From Collinsella sp. (GTDB lineage: Bacteria; Actinomycetota; Coriobacteriia; Coriobacteriales; Coriobacteriaceae): a stretch of 64,000 nt of DNA. The translations under genes were made by a program, and so were the position numbers. The notes under the pieces were generated by a model. It was not told where the DNA came from and ran no database searches. It was given only the letters and a program-made list of their open reading frames with translations. Below are positions 23,518-32,794 of the stretch, piece after piece (positions within the stretch are counted from its first letter, which is position 1; each line of letters starts with the position of its first letter). The stretch spans positions 84,910 through 148,909 of the forward strand of contig JAGZEK010000004.1 in assembly GCA_018368345.1 (NCBI GenBank), given 5' to 3'.

Positions 23518-24608
23518 TACGCCTCGCCTCCCTTCTTGGAATCCTTGCGCGTACGGGACGTCTCAGGAGCGTTCTTGAGAAACTCGGGGTCACCGGAGTA
23601 GTGGCACGCAGAGTAATGACCAGACTCGGTGATAACGCGCTCGGGGCGCTGCTTGCGGCACTTATCGGTCGCATAGGGACAACGAGGCGAGAACACGCAG
23701 CCCTCGGGCAGGTTCATGAGCGAAGGCGGGTTGCCGTGAATCGGCGTAAGCGGCTTCTTCTCTTCGATGGCCTGCTCCGGGATGGAGCGGATAAGGCCCC
23801 AGGTGTAGGGGTGGCGGCTCTCGTAGAAGATTTCCTCAGCAGTACCGAACTCGACGGGACGACCGGCGTACATAACCATGATCTTATCGGCCATGTCGGC
23901 GACGACGCCCAGGTCATGGGTAATCATGATGATGGCGTTGCCGTTCTTCTCCTGCATTTCCTGCATAAGCTCAATAATCTGAGCCTGGATGGTAACGTCC
24001 AGAGCCGTCGTGGGCTCGTCGGCAATCAGAATATCGGGATCGCAGGCAAGAGCCATAGCAATCATGACGCGCTGACGCATACCGCCAGAGAACTGGTGCG
24101 GATACTCATTGACGCGCTTCTCGGGCTCGGGAATGCCAACGAGGTCCAAAAGCTCGGTGGCGCGCTTGAGCGCCTCCTGCTTGGAGTAGCCACGGTGCAG
24201 ACGAAGGCCCTCGCCCACCTGCTTGCCGATCTTATAGACCGGGTTCAAGGAGGTCATAGGATCCTGGAAGATCATCGCGATATCGTTGCCGCGAATGTGC
24301 TGCATCTCTTCCTCGGTCATCTCGAGGATGGAGCGGCCGCGATAGCGAACGTCACCGCCCTCGATCTTTCCCGGAGGCATCGAGATAAGACCCATGATGG
24401 TCATGGCGGTCACGGACTTACCGGAGCCGGACTCACCGACGACGCCCAGGGTCTCGCCGCGATCGAGCGTGTAGGAGACACCGTCGACAGCGCGAACAAC
24501 GCCATCCTCGGTGTGGAAATACATCTTAAGGTCATCGACCTCGAGCAGATGCTGGCCCTCGGGAACCGGCTGGTCCTTCAGGTCCACATAGTTCTTGTTC
24601 TTCTTCAT
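23517..24608 (-). CDS. oppD: Oligopeptide ABC transporter ATP-binding protein OppD
   Basis: 363 residues. Walker [17 protein letters not shown], signature [15 protein letters not shown], Walker [15 protein letters not shown] and the C-terminal Cys-rich [14 protein letters not shown]. It is one of the two ATPase subunits of the peptide importer. The gap to oppC is 2 bases and its stop overlaps the oppF start. It ends in a basic tail ([11 protein letters not shown]). Confidence 0.94.
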   Translation of the reverse strand: MKKNKNYVDLKDQPVPEGQHLLEVDDLKMYFHTEDGVVRAVDGVSYTLDRGETLGVVGESGSGKSVTAMTIMGLISMPPGKIEGGDVRYRGRSILEMTEEEMQHIRGNDIAMIFQDPMTSLNPVYKIGKQVGEGLRLHRGYSKQEALKRATELLDLVGIPEPEKRVNEYPHQFSGGMRQRVMIAMALACDPDILIADEPTTALDVTIQAQIIELMQEMQEKNGNAIIMITHDLGVVADMADKIMVMYAGRPVEFGTAEEIFYESRHPYTWGLIRSIPEQAIEEKKPLTPIHGNPPSLMNLPEGCVFSPRCPYATDKCRKQRPERVITESGHYSACHYSGDPEFLKNAPETSRTRKDSKKGGEA

Positions 24609-24610
24609 CC

Positions 24611-25546
24611 TTATGCGTCCTTCATCTTGACGTCGAGGGCGTCGCGCAGACCGTCACCCAGCAGGGTGAAGGCGAGCACCGTCGAGAGAATTGCCAGACC
24701 GGGCATGATCATCATCCAGGGAGCAGTCAGAAGATACTGCTGACCGTCCTGAATCATGGAGCCCCACGAAGGCGTAGGCGGAATAACGCCCATGCCGAGG
24801 AAGGACAGAGCGGACTCGGTCAGAATGGCGCCACCAATGTTCATGGTTGCGTAGACCACGATAGAGGCGACGGAGTTCGGGAAAATGTGACGCACGACGA
24901 TACGAGCATCGGATGCACCCATCGCGCGCGCAGCGTCAACATAGTCGTTTTCCTTGACCGTCAGGATCGCGGATCGGAAGACGCGCGCAATAGAAGGCCA
25001 GCCGAGAATACCGATGGCGATAAAGACATTCTGAAGACCACGGCCGATAACGGCGATCATGGCGACGACGAACAGCACGTACGGGAACGCTAGGAAGATA
25101 TCCGCAAAGCGCATGATGATCGTATCCCAGATTCCACCGTAGAAACCGGCCAGAGCACCCATGACCAGACCGATCACCGTGGAGATGGCGGTGGCCATAA
25201 TGCCGACGGACAGCGAAACGCGTGCACCGTAGATAACGCGGACGAGAATGTCGCGACCAAGGGCGTCGGTGCCAAACGGATGCTCGGCACACGGAGCCAG
25301 CAACGAAGTCTCGGCCATGGTAGTCGAGTCGGAAGCCGTCGGCGACCCGAGCCAGGGCTTAGCCCACAGGTCGGCGGTCAGGGCAACCACAACGACGATG
25401 ATGATCCAGCAAACACCGATAACGGCGAGCTTGTTCTTACGAAGACGCTTAAAAGCGTCGCCCCACAGCGTGCGGGACTTAGCGGGAGCAGATGCGGCCT
25501 TAGTGGCGGTAGCCTGCCCCTGAGACTGAGAATCAGTTTCCTGCAT
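24611..25546 (-). CDS. oppC: Oligopeptide ABC transporter permease OppC
   Basis: 311 residues with an N-terminal cytoplasmic stretch, a first membrane segment (AVIGVCWIIIVVVVALTA) and a typical BPD_transp_1 domain. HPFGTDALGRDILVRVIYGARVSL is the OppC hallmark, and the EAA loop is near ARAMGASDARIVVRHIFPN. It forms the channel with OppB. It lies 14 bases after oppB in the operon. Confidence 0.94.
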   Translation of the reverse strand: MQETDSQSQGQATATKAASAPAKSRTLWGDAFKRLRKNKLAVIGVCWIIIVVVVALTADLWAKPWLGSPTASDSTTMAETSLLAPCAEHPFGTDALGRDILVRVIYGARVSLSVGIMATAISTVIGLVMGALAGFYGGIWDTIIMRFADIFLAFPYVLFVVAMIAVIGRGLQNVFIAIGILGWPSIARVFRSAILTVKENDYVDAARAMGASDARIVVRHIFPNSVASIVVYATMNIGGAILTESALSFLGMGVIPPTPSWGSMIQDGQQYLLTAPWMMIMPGLAILSTVLAFTLLGDGLRDALDVKMKDA

Positions 25547-25560
25547 GAGACGTACCTCCC

Positions 25561-26598
25561 TTAGGCCTTATCCGACGGACCGCCAAGGCGGATGCGCGGG
25601 TCGAGGAATGCATAGCTAATGTCGACGAGCAGGTTGATCACCATAACGACGACAACGATGAGCGTAACGCCGCCCATAACGATGGGCCAGTCACGCATGC
25701 TGATGGCGCGGTAGACCTCAGAGCCGATACCGGGCCAGTTAAAGACCGTCTCGGTCAGGATGGCGCCCGAAAGCATGCCACCGAAGTCGACACCAATATA
25801 GGTAACGACGGGGATGAGTGCATTCTTAAGCGCATGCTTGACGATGATCGCGCGATTGGAGAGACCCTTAGCCTTTGCCGTGCGGATGTAATCCTGGTTC
25901 ATGACGTCGAGCAGCTGCGAGCGCATGATGCGGGCAGCATAGGCGGTCGAAACCGAAGCCAGCGTAATGGTCGGAAGCACATAGTGCATCCAATCCTGAT
26001 ACTGAGAGCTGGAACCGCCGGCACCCGAGATCGGCATGGAGAATGCACCGCCCGTGGCGTCCTTGAGGATGACGCCAAAGAACAGCTGCAGCAGCATACC
26101 GAGCCAGAAGGCAGGAACGGCAACGAGGATCGACGTGGTCAGCGTTACCAAAATATCCCAGAAGGAGTAACGCTTTACTGCCGAAATGATACCCGCACCG
26201 ATACCCATGATTGCCTCGAGCACGATAGCGCACGCGGCGAGTTTAACCGTATACGGATACTTCTGAGCAAAGATTTCCGCAACCGGCAGCTTGCGCTGAT
26301 ACGAATTGCCCAGATCGCCATGAAGCAGACCATTCATGTAATTCAAGTATTGGTCCACAAGCGACGTTGGAACGGGATCGCCGTTCTCGTCAAGGATCGC
26401 GTTGCCGTCCTCGTCCGCCTGGACCAGGTGATAGCGCACGCGAAGTTGAAGCTCCACCTCGGGGGACAGAGCCTTGTCTCCACCGATCAGCTTGATCGGA
26501 TCTCCCGGCACGATGTTCTGGAGGGCGAACAGAATCAGCGTAACGCCCAAAAATACCGGGATGAACTGAAGCACACGTTTAACGATGTACTTACCCAT
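25561..26598 (-). CDS. oppB: Oligopeptide ABC transporter permease OppB
   Basis: 345 residues. It begins MGKYIVKRVLQFIPVFLGVT, the standard OppB N-terminal membrane segment, and contains the EAA-loop region RTAKAKGLSNRAIIVKHALKN. Between segments 1 and 2 is an extracytoplasmic loop of about 80 residues (GGDKALSPEVELQLR). It is the first gene after oppA, separated from it by 156 bases and a hairpin. Confidence 0.94.
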   Translation of the reverse strand: MGKYIVKRVLQFIPVFLGVTLILFALQNIVPGDPIKLIGGDKALSPEVELQLRVRYHLVQADEDGNAILDENGDPVPTSLVDQYLNYMNGLLHGDLGNSYQRKLPVAEIFAQKYPYTVKLAACAIVLEAIMGIGAGIISAVKRYSFWDILVTLTTSILVAVPAFWLGMLLQLFFGVILKDATGGAFSMPISGAGGSSSQYQDWMHYVLPTITLASVSTAYAARIMRSQLLDVMNQDYIRTAKAKGLSNRAIIVKHALKNALIPVVTYIGVDFGGMLSGAILTETVFNWPGIGSEVYRAISMRDWPIVMGGVTLIVVVVMVINLLVDISYAFLDPRIRLGGPSDKA

Positions 26599-26628
26599 AC
26601 CACTCCCCTATCTAGGGATTAACCTAAA

Positions 26629-26658
26629 TGGGATGCCGATCGCCAGACCGGCATCCCA
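26629..26658 (-). terminator. Attenuator-type hairpin between oppA and oppB
   Basis: TGGGATGCCG (26629-26638) and CGGCATCCCA (26649-26658) form a perfect 10-bp stem; the minus strand continues TTTAGG. It lies about 96 bases after the oppA stop. Such partial terminators commonly keep binding-protein levels above those of the membrane subunits. Confidence 0.65.
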
Positions 26659-26754
26659 AAATTACCATCAGCCAGTTTACCCCAGGTTAGGGAGAACTGT
26701 ATGTTTCCCATGAGGTCTACGTAAATACTTGACCCTCACGGAAGCTGCAAACTC

Positions 26755-28431
26755 TTAGGCGAGCTCGGCGGTACCCAGCTCGGCGTGCTTCTGCGGATCG
26801 ACATAGAGGTGCTTGATGCGATCGGAGCCAGCGATGGTGTGCGTGTAGAACATCACCGGGATGACCGGGCAGTCGGCAGCGACCATTGCGTCGGCCTCCT
26901 GCATCTTAGCGACGCGCTCTTCGTCGTCAACCGTGGTGCGAGCCTCGTTGACCTTGGCGTCGAACTCGGGGTTGTTGTAACCAGAGCGGTTGTCGCCACC
27001 GAGGGAGTCGGAGTGGAACAGCGGATACAGGAAGTTGTCCATGATCGGGTAGTCGGCAATCCAGCCCAGACGACCGAACTGATAGTTGAAGTTCTGGTAC
27101 TGCTCGAGCAGCGCAGACCACTCAGGAGTATCGGAGACGGCGGTAACGCCGACCTTGGCGAGGTCGCCGATGATGGACTCCATAATCTCCTTGTGGCCAC
27201 CGTCCTGGTTGTAGGAAAGGGTCACGTTAATGCCACGATCGCCGTTAGCGCCAGCGGGAGCAACCTTGTCGAGGTACTCGTTGGCCTTATCGACGTCGTA
27301 GGCGCAGAACTCCCATGCGCCCTCCTTGTAGCCATCGATGCCCGGAGGAACAATGCCGTCGGCGGGGGTACGGGTACCCTTGAAGATGGTCTTGCAGATG
27401 GCCTCACGGTTAATGGCCAGGGAGATACCCCTGCGCAGGTCGGCGTTGTTGAACGGCTCGGCCGTGGTGTTGCAGGTCAGGTAGTAGGTGGAAGGCTCGG
27501 CGCCGAGCAGCATGCGCTCGCCGTCGCCCATAGTGTAGCCGTCCTTGGACACGCCGCGATCCTTCTTGGCAGCGTCGATCTGAGCAACGGGAACGTCGCA
27601 GATGTCAAGGTTACCGGCCTGGAACTCCTTGTAGGCGGTCTCCACGTCCTTGATGACCTGGAAGTGGATGCCATCGATCTTGGCCTTGTCGCCATAGTAA
27701 TCGTCGAACTTCTTGAGGTTGATCTCCTGACCATCCTCCCACTTGCCGTCCATCATGAACGGGCCGTTACCGACCGGTGCAAGATAGAAGCTCTTGGCAT
27801 CGGACTCGGCGCACTCGGGAACCGGGGCCAGAGCCGGGTGAGAGGCGACGAAGGGGAAGTCGGCGTAAGCGGAAGACAGCTTGACGACGAGGGTCTCATC
27901 GTCGGGGCAGGTAACACCGCTGAGCTCGGTAGCGTTACCGGCAAGCAGATCGTCATAGCCCTCGACCATGGAAAGGTGATAGGAGACCTCGGAAGGGCCA
28001 TACTCGGTAGCGATGGCCGACTTGGTGTTGACCAGACGCTCCCAACCGAGCTTAAAGGACTTGGAGGTAACGTCGTCACCGTTGTGGAACTTGGCCTTCT
28101 TGATCTTGAAGGTAAACTCGGTGGCGTCGTCGTTGGCCTCAAAGGACTCGCAAGCCAGCGGAACGATCTCGCCCTTCTCGGCGTCGTAGGCGGTCAGAGC
28201 GTCGAAGAGCTGGTACTCGACCTGAGTGCCCTGGTCCTCCTGGACATTGTAGGGGTCGATGCAGACCGGGTTGTTGATGTAGAAATTCAGCGTCGAACCG
28301 GACTCAGAACCGGAAGCGTCGCCGCCCTTCTTGCCGCACGCGGCAAGAAAAGCCATGGAGCTCGCAGCGAGGGTGCCGCCAACAAAGGCGCGACGACCCA
28401 TAACGGGCTGGTGGAACATAGAATCAGCCAT
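26755..28431 (-). CDS. oppA: Oligopeptide-binding lipoprotein OppA
   Basis: 558 residues, SBP_bac_5 family. The signal peptide carries a twin-arginine pair (GRRAFVGG, Arg13-Arg14) and a lipobox LAAC with Cys32, so the mature protein is a lipid-anchored surface binder. The fold shows FHNGDDVTSKSFKLGWERL and NADLRRGISLAINREAICK, typical of peptide-binding proteins. ATG 28431 has AAGGAGG close upstream; earlier in-frame starts lack this. It heads the opp operon. Confidence 0.93.
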   Translation of the reverse strand: MADSMFHQPVMGRRAFVGGTLAASSMAFLAACGKKGGDASGSESGSTLNFYINNPVCIDPYNVQEDQGTQVEYQLFDALTAYDAEKGEIVPLACESFEANDDATEFTFKIKKAKFHNGDDVTSKSFKLGWERLVNTKSAIATEYGPSEVSYHLSMVEGYDDLLAGNATELSGVTCPDDETLVVKLSSAYADFPFVASHPALAPVPECAESDAKSFYLAPVGNGPFMMDGKWEDGQEINLKKFDDYYGDKAKIDGIHFQVIKDVETAYKEFQAGNLDICDVPVAQIDAAKKDRGVSKDGYTMGDGERMLLGAEPSTYYLTCNTTAEPFNNADLRRGISLAINREAICKTIFKGTRTPADGIVPPGIDGYKEGAWEFCAYDVDKANEYLDKVAPAGANGDRGINVTLSYNQDGGHKEIMESIIGDLAKVGVTAVSDTPEWSALLEQYQNFNYQFGRLGWIADYPIMDNFLYPLFHSDSLGGDNRSGYNNPEFDAKVNEARTTVDDEERVAKMQEADAMVAADCPVIPVMFYTHTIAGSDRIKHLYVDPQKHAELGTAELA

Positions 28432-28672
28432 GCCATCCTCCTTATGAGATAGGACAAAGAAATGTTCAGTCGGACACATGTCGAAACAATCCGATCCGAA
28501 CCATCAAAACGCCGCCCGCTGCTATGGCTGGTTATGCACAACGGACCAACGTTTTGCAATACAGTAGCGCATTTTATACACAATTTGGGGCTAATTCCGG
28601 TTAACGGTCGAGAATTTCTTTAGTTGGGCGAAGTATGTGAGGATATTTTGACTCTGTTACAAATATGTAAAC
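28432..28672. other. oppA upstream region
   Basis: No gene seen. On the minus strand a TATAAAAT-like -10 is visible near 28574-28581, within GTGTATAAAATGCG. The -35 is unclear. The leader is long, about 140 bases, if that element is used. Confidence 0.35.
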
Positions 28673-28704
28673 AAAAAGGGTCCCGCACTTACGGGACCCT
28701 TTTT
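28673..28704. terminator. Bidirectional terminator after secG
   Basis: AAAAA, GGGTCCCG (28678-28685), loop CACTTA, CGGGACCC (28692-28699), TTTTT. The symmetric A and T runs let it work on both strands. It closes secG on the minus strand. Confidence 0.9.
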
Positions 28705-28725
28705 GAATATTTATGCGGCTCGTGC

Positions 28726-28980
28726 TTAGTAGCCGACGATGCCCTGTGGGAAGAAGAACATGCACAGCACGACGCACACGGCAAACACGACAGCCATGAT
28801 GACGGTCAGGCGGTCGAGGTTCTGCTCCATGACGCCCGTGGCAGAGCTGGAGTTATACAGCGAGCTAGCGATCATATCCGAAACGCCGGTGCCCTTACCG
28901 GAATGCATCAGGACGAGAATCGTCAGCGCCACGGCAGAGACAGCCCAAACGACAAACAGAAGAATCTGGAACGGACCCAT
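28726..28980 (-). CDS. secG: Preprotein translocase subunit SecG
   Basis: 84 residues with two membrane segments (ILLFVVWAVSAVALTILVLM and LTVIMAVVFAVCVVLCMFFF) and the conserved cytoplasmic HSGKGTGVSDM stretch between them. SecG is the small subunit of SecYEG and aids SecA-driven export. It lies downstream of the glycolytic genes, a frequent neighbourhood for secG in Gram-positive bacteria, but is separated from gpmI by a strong terminator. Confidence 0.94.
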   Translation of the reverse strand: MGPFQILLFVVWAVSAVALTILVLMHSGKGTGVSDMIASSLYNSSSATGVMEQNLDRLTVIMAVVFAVCVVLCMFFFPQGIVGY

Positions 28981-29089
28981 AGATAAGCTCCTTAATAGAA
29001 CAGTTTAAACTCCAGTACTGTACCACAATCCCCCGCTCTCCCCTACCTGCCACTCAAGGACGGGGTGGAAATGGCAGAAATACCAAAAA

Positions 29090-29117
29090 GGGGGTTGTCC
29101 GGTTGTGGACAACCCCC
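29090..29117 (-). terminator. Terminator of gpmI
   Basis: GGGGGTTGTCC (29090-29100) and GGACAACCCCC (29107-29117) form a perfect 11-bp stem with a 6-base loop; the minus strand continues into TTTTTGG. It lies 27 bases after the gpmI stop. Confidence 0.92.
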
Positions 29118-29144
29118 TTACTAGAAAACGGTATTTGTTTTCTC

Positions 29145-30698
29145 TTAGGCCTCGGTGGCGAGCACGCGACCCGTCATCTCGGCGGAAGGCTCAATACCAG
29201 CCATGGTGAGCATGGTCGGAGCGATATCGGAAAGACGGCCGTCCTCGATACCGGTGAGCTTGGCCTTCTCATCAACGATGATGAACGGCACACGGTTGGT
29301 GGTGTGAGCCGTGAACGGATGCTTGGAACCGTCGGAAGCAACGTCAAACATGTGGTCGGCGTTGCCGTGGTCGGCGGTGATCAGCGCAAAGCCACCCTTG
29401 GCGAGAATCGCCGGGACAACCTTGGACAGGGCATCGTCAACAGCCTCGACGGCCTTAACGGCGGCGTCGAAGACACCGGTGTGGCCAACCATGTCGCAGT
29501 TCGCGAAGTTCACGATGTAGAAATCAGCGCGATCCTCGTTAATAGCGGCGACGAGCTTCTCGGTAACCTCGGGAGCGCTCATCTCAGGCTGCAGATCGTA
29601 GGTAGCGACCTTGGGGGAAGCGACGAGCACGCGCTCCTCGCCCTCCTTGGGCGCCTCGATGCCGCCGTTGAGGAAGAACGTCACGTGGGCGTACTTCTCG
29701 GTCTCGGCGGTGTGCAGCTGCTTCAGGCCGTTGGCGGCGATAACGTCGGCCAGGACGTTCTCGGGGAACGTCTTGGGGAAGGCGACCTCGACGTCAAACG
29801 TCGGATCGTACTCGGTCATCGTCACAAAGTGCGAGAGCTTGATCTGCTCGCGCTCAAAGCCGTCGAACTCCTTGTCCGTGAACACGCGGGTCATCTGACG
29901 GGCGCGGTCGGGACGGAAGTTGAAGAAGATGGCCGCGTCGCCCTCGTGGATGCCCTCGTTGTGGGCAGCGAAGGGCTCGACGAACTCGTCGCCGCGCGGA
30001 TCCTTCTCGTAATAGGCCTTGATACCGGCAACGGGGTCGGTATCGGCATCGGACGCATTGACCATGACGTCGTAAGCGCGCTGGATGCGCTCCCAACGGT
30101 TGTCGCGGTCCATGGCCCAATAGCGGCCCGAGACGGTGGCGACGCGGGCGTCGCAACCGGTCTCCTCGGAGATCTTGGCCAGGAAGGCGCAGAACTCACT
30201 CATGTAGCCAGCGCCGGACTGCGGGTCAACGTCGCGGCCATCCATGAAGGCGTGGACGCGAACGGTCTTGACACCGTGCTCGGCAGCCATCTTGACCAGG
30301 GCCTCGACGTGGTTCATGTGGGAGTGAACGCCGCCAGGGCTCATAAGGCCCATGAGGTGAAGAGTCTTGCCGTCAGCCTTGACGTCGTCCATAGCCTTGA
30401 CGAAGACCTCGTTCTCGGCGATGGAGCCGTCCTTGATGGCGTTGTTGATGCGCGAAAGCTCCTGGAACACGATGCGGCCGGCACCGATGTTGAGGTGGCC
30501 CACCTCGGAGTTGCCCATCTGGCCATCGGGAAGGCCCACGTCCTCGCCCGAAGCGCCGAGCGTGGTGTGGGGATACTTCTCGTACAGGCTATCAAGGAAG
30601 GGCGTCTTGGCAGCGGCGACGGCGTTCTCGCCATCAGCCGGGGCCAGGCCGCAGCCGTCCATGATGATCAGGATTGCAGGAAGATGACGCTGTGCCAT
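29145..30698 (-). CDS. gpmI: 2,3-bisphosphoglycerate-independent phosphoglycerate mutase
   Basis: 517 residues, alkaline-phosphatase superfamily. It interconverts 3- and 2-phosphoglycerate using two Mn ions. ILIIMDGCGLAPADGEN has the first Asp, and GQMGNSEVGHLNIGAGR holds the catalytic Ser. HAFMDGRDVDP, ITADHGNADHM and FTAHTTNRVPF carry remaining ligands. It is the last gene of a gap...pgk-tpiA-gpmI glycolytic series, 5 bases after tpiA. Confidence 0.96.
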   Translation of the reverse strand: MAQRHLPAILIIMDGCGLAPADGENAVAAAKTPFLDSLYEKYPHTTLGASGEDVGLPDGQMGNSEVGHLNIGAGRIVFQELSRINNAIKDGSIAENEVFVKAMDDVKADGKTLHLMGLMSPGGVHSHMNHVEALVKMAAEHGVKTVRVHAFMDGRDVDPQSGAGYMSEFCAFLAKISEETGCDARVATVSGRYWAMDRDNRWERIQRAYDVMVNASDADTDPVAGIKAYYEKDPRGDEFVEPFAAHNEGIHEGDAAIFFNFRPDRARQMTRVFTDKEFDGFEREQIKLSHFVTMTEYDPTFDVEVAFPKTFPENVLADVIAANGLKQLHTAETEKYAHVTFFLNGGIEAPKEGEERVLVASPKVATYDLQPEMSAPEVTEKLVAAINEDRADFYIVNFANCDMVGHTGVFDAAVKAVEAVDDALSKVVPAILAKGGFALITADHGNADHMFDVASDGSKHPFTAHTTNRVPFIIVDEKAKLTGIEDGRLSDIAPTMLTMAGIEPSAEMTGRVLATEA

Positions 30699-30703
30699 AT
30701 GTC

Positions 30704-31471
30704 CTACTCGCCTGCCTTGACGACCATGGAGGCGAAGTCGGCAGCCTTGAGCGAAGCGCCGCCCACGAGGGCACCGTCAACGTCGGGCTTGGCGACGAGC
30801 TCGGCGATGTTGCCGGGCTTGGCGGAACCGCCATACAGCACGCGGATGCCGTCGGCGAGCTCCTCGCCGAACATCTCCTTGAGGGTCTCGCGGATAGCGC
30901 CGCAGACCTCCTGAGCGTCCTCGGCGGTAGCGGTCTTGCCGGTACCGATGGCCCAGATGGGCTCGTAGGCGACGACAACCTGCTTGGGGCAGGTGATCTC
31001 GAGACCCTCGAGACCAGCCTTGACCTGGTTCACGACGTGCTCGACATAGGTGCCGGCCTCGCGAACCTCAAGGGACTCGCCGCAGCAGAAGACGGGAACA
31101 AGACCGGCGGCAACGAGGGCCTTGGCCTTCTTGTTCTGATCCTCATCGGTCTCGTGGAAGTAGTCACGACGCTCGGAGTGGCCGATGATGCAGTAGGTGC
31201 AGCCAGCGGACTTGAGCATGTCGCAAGAGGACTCACCGGTGAAGGCACCCTTGGCCTCCCAGTACACGTTCTGCGCACCGAGGGCGATGGGAGCAGCCTG
31301 AATGCGGTCATGAACCGTGGTGATGTCGATGGTCGGAGGGCAGACGAGCACCTCAACGCCAGCCGGAACCTCGGGTAGAGCCTGGGCCAGCTCGTCGGCG
31401 AGCTTGGCGGCCTCGGCGACATCGTTGTTCATTTTCCAGTTACCAGCGATAAGAAGGGTGCGATTAGGCAT
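30704..31471 (-). CDS. tpiA: Triosephosphate isomerase
   Basis: 255 residues. NRTLLIAGNWKMN includes the catalytic Lys; His is in CIIGHSERR, and the catalytic Glu in VVAYEPIWAIGTGK. The last phosphate loop is VLYGGSAKPGN. It interconverts the two triose phosphates. ATG 31471 lies 8 bases inside the end of pgk, with GGAGG 9 bases upstream, so pgk and tpiA are translationally coupled. Confidence 0.96.
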   Translation of the reverse strand: MPNRTLLIAGNWKMNNDVAEAAKLADELAQALPEVPAGVEVLVCPPTIDITTVHDRIQAAPIALGAQNVYWEAKGAFTGESSCDMLKSAGCTYCIIGHSERRDYFHETDEDQNKKAKALVAAGLVPVFCCGESLEVREAGTYVEHVVNQVKAGLEGLEITCPKQVVVAYEPIWAIGTGKTATAEDAQEVCGAIRETLKEMFGEELADGIRVLYGGSAKPGNIAELVAKPDVDGALVGGASLKAADFASMVVKAGE

Positions 31472-32654
31472 CGAGAAGCGCCTCCACTCCGGGCAGGGCC
31501 TTACCCTCGACGAGCTCCATGGAAGCGCCACCACCGGTGGAGATCCAGCTCATCTTGTCGGCCAGGTTGAACTTGTTGACAGCTGCGACAGAGTCGCCAC
31601 CGCCGATGATCGAGGTGCAGTCGGCCTCGGCGACAGCCTCGGCGATAGCCTGGGTGCCGTGAGCGAAGTTATCAAACTCGAAGACGCCCATGGGGCCGTT
31701 CCAGAAGACAGTCTTGGCGCCCTTGACGGCCTCGGCGTAGAGCTCCTCGGTCTTAGGACCGATGTCCATGCCCTCACGATCGTCGGGGATAGCGTCGGAA
31801 GCGACAACCTCGGGGACAGCGTCCTCGCCAAAGTGATCGGCAACGCGGTTGTCGATGGGGAGCAGGATCTTGACGCCCTTCTCCTCGGCCTTCTTAAGCA
31901 TCTCGCCGGCGCGCTCGACCCAATCCTCTTCCTTGAGGGACTGACCGACGGACAGGCCCTGAGCCAGGAAGAAGGTGTAGGCCATGCCGCCACCGATGAT
32001 CAGGGTGTCAGCGGAGTCGATGAGGTGATCGAGAACGCCGATCTTGGAGGAAACCTTGGAACCGCCGACGATAGCGACGAAGGGGCGCTCGGGCTCGGCG
32101 AAGATGCCGGTCAGCGTGTCGACCTCCTTCTCGAGCAGGAAGCCCGCGACGGCAGGCAGGTAAGCGGCGGGGCCCACGACGGAACCCTGGGCGCGGTGAG
32201 CGGTGCCGAAGGCATCGAGAACGAAGACGTCACCATAGGAAGCGAGCTTCTTGGCGATCTCGGGATCGTTCTTCTTCTCACGCTTGTCGAAGCGGACGTT
32301 CTCGAGAACGAGAACCTTGCCCGGCTCGACGGCAGCGACAGCCTCGGCAGCCTTCTCGCCGTAGGTGTCGGCGACAAAGGCAACGTCGAGACCAGAGAGC
32401 TCAGCGAGCTTCTTGGCGACAGGCTCAAGGGAGAGCTCAGGCTGGAAGCCAGTGCCCTCGGGACGGCCGAGGTGGCTCATGAGGATGACGCGAGCGTTGT
32501 GCTCAACGAGATAGTTGATGGTGGGCAGGGCAGCCTTGATACGGGTGGTGTCACCAACGACGCCATCCTTGATAGGCACGTTGAAGTCAACGCGGACGAG
32601 AACGCGCTTGCCGTCGACATCGATGTCGCGGACGGTCTTCTTGGTAAAGGCCAT
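31464..32654 (-). CDS. pgk: Phosphoglycerate kinase
   Basis: 396 residues. VLVRVDFNVPIKDG and LMSHLGRPEGTG are the substrate-binding N-terminal motifs, and VAIVGGSKVSSKIGVLDHL and FWNGPMGVFEF are in the nucleotide-binding half. It makes ATP from 1,3-bisphosphoglycerate. The start at 32654 (MAFTKKTVRDID) has AAAGGTAG upstream. It overlaps tpiA by 8 bases and is separated from gap by a terminator, so partial read-through or a second promoter must serve it. Confidence 0.96.
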   Translation of the reverse strand: MAFTKKTVRDIDVDGKRVLVRVDFNVPIKDGVVGDTTRIKAALPTINYLVEHNARVILMSHLGRPEGTGFQPELSLEPVAKKLAELSGLDVAFVADTYGEKAAEAVAAVEPGKVLVLENVRFDKREKKNDPEIAKKLASYGDVFVLDAFGTAHRAQGSVVGPAAYLPAVAGFLLEKEVDTLTGIFAEPERPFVAIVGGSKVSSKIGVLDHLIDSADTLIIGGGMAYTFFLAQGLSVGQSLKEEDWVERAGEMLKKAEEKGVKILLPIDNRVADHFGEDAVPEVVASDAIPDDREGMDIGPKTEELYAEAVKGAKTVFWNGPMGVFEFDNFAHGTQAIAEAVAEADCTSIIGGGDSVAAVNKFNLADKMSWISTGGGASMELVEGKALPGVEALLDA

Positions 32655-32710
32655 GTTTGCTTCTACCTTTCGTACGTGTCTGCCTCCCATTACGGCAGAC
32701 GATTTCCTAT

Positions 32711-32755
32711 AAAAAGGGCGCGACCCTAGGGTGTAAGCCCTATAAGGCCGCGCCC
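32711..32755 (-). terminator. Terminator between gap and pgk
   Basis: GGGCGCG (32716-32722) pairs with CGCGCCC (32749-32755); the stem can extend inward with mismatches, and the minus strand continues into TTTTTATAGG. It lies 40 bases after the gap stop. Confidence 0.85.
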
Positions 32756-32794
32756 TTCTTTAGACGCTCAACGAGCTATTCGCTAAAAGCTAAA

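Noticed and set aside
26785..28452. A 555-codon plus-strand open frame
   Set aside because: It mirrors oppA on the opposite strand and lacks any credible start signal or domain.
29103..30914. A 603-codon plus-strand open frame
   Set aside because: It is antisense to gpmI and part of tpiA and shows only low-complexity Val/Leu/Gly-rich sequence.
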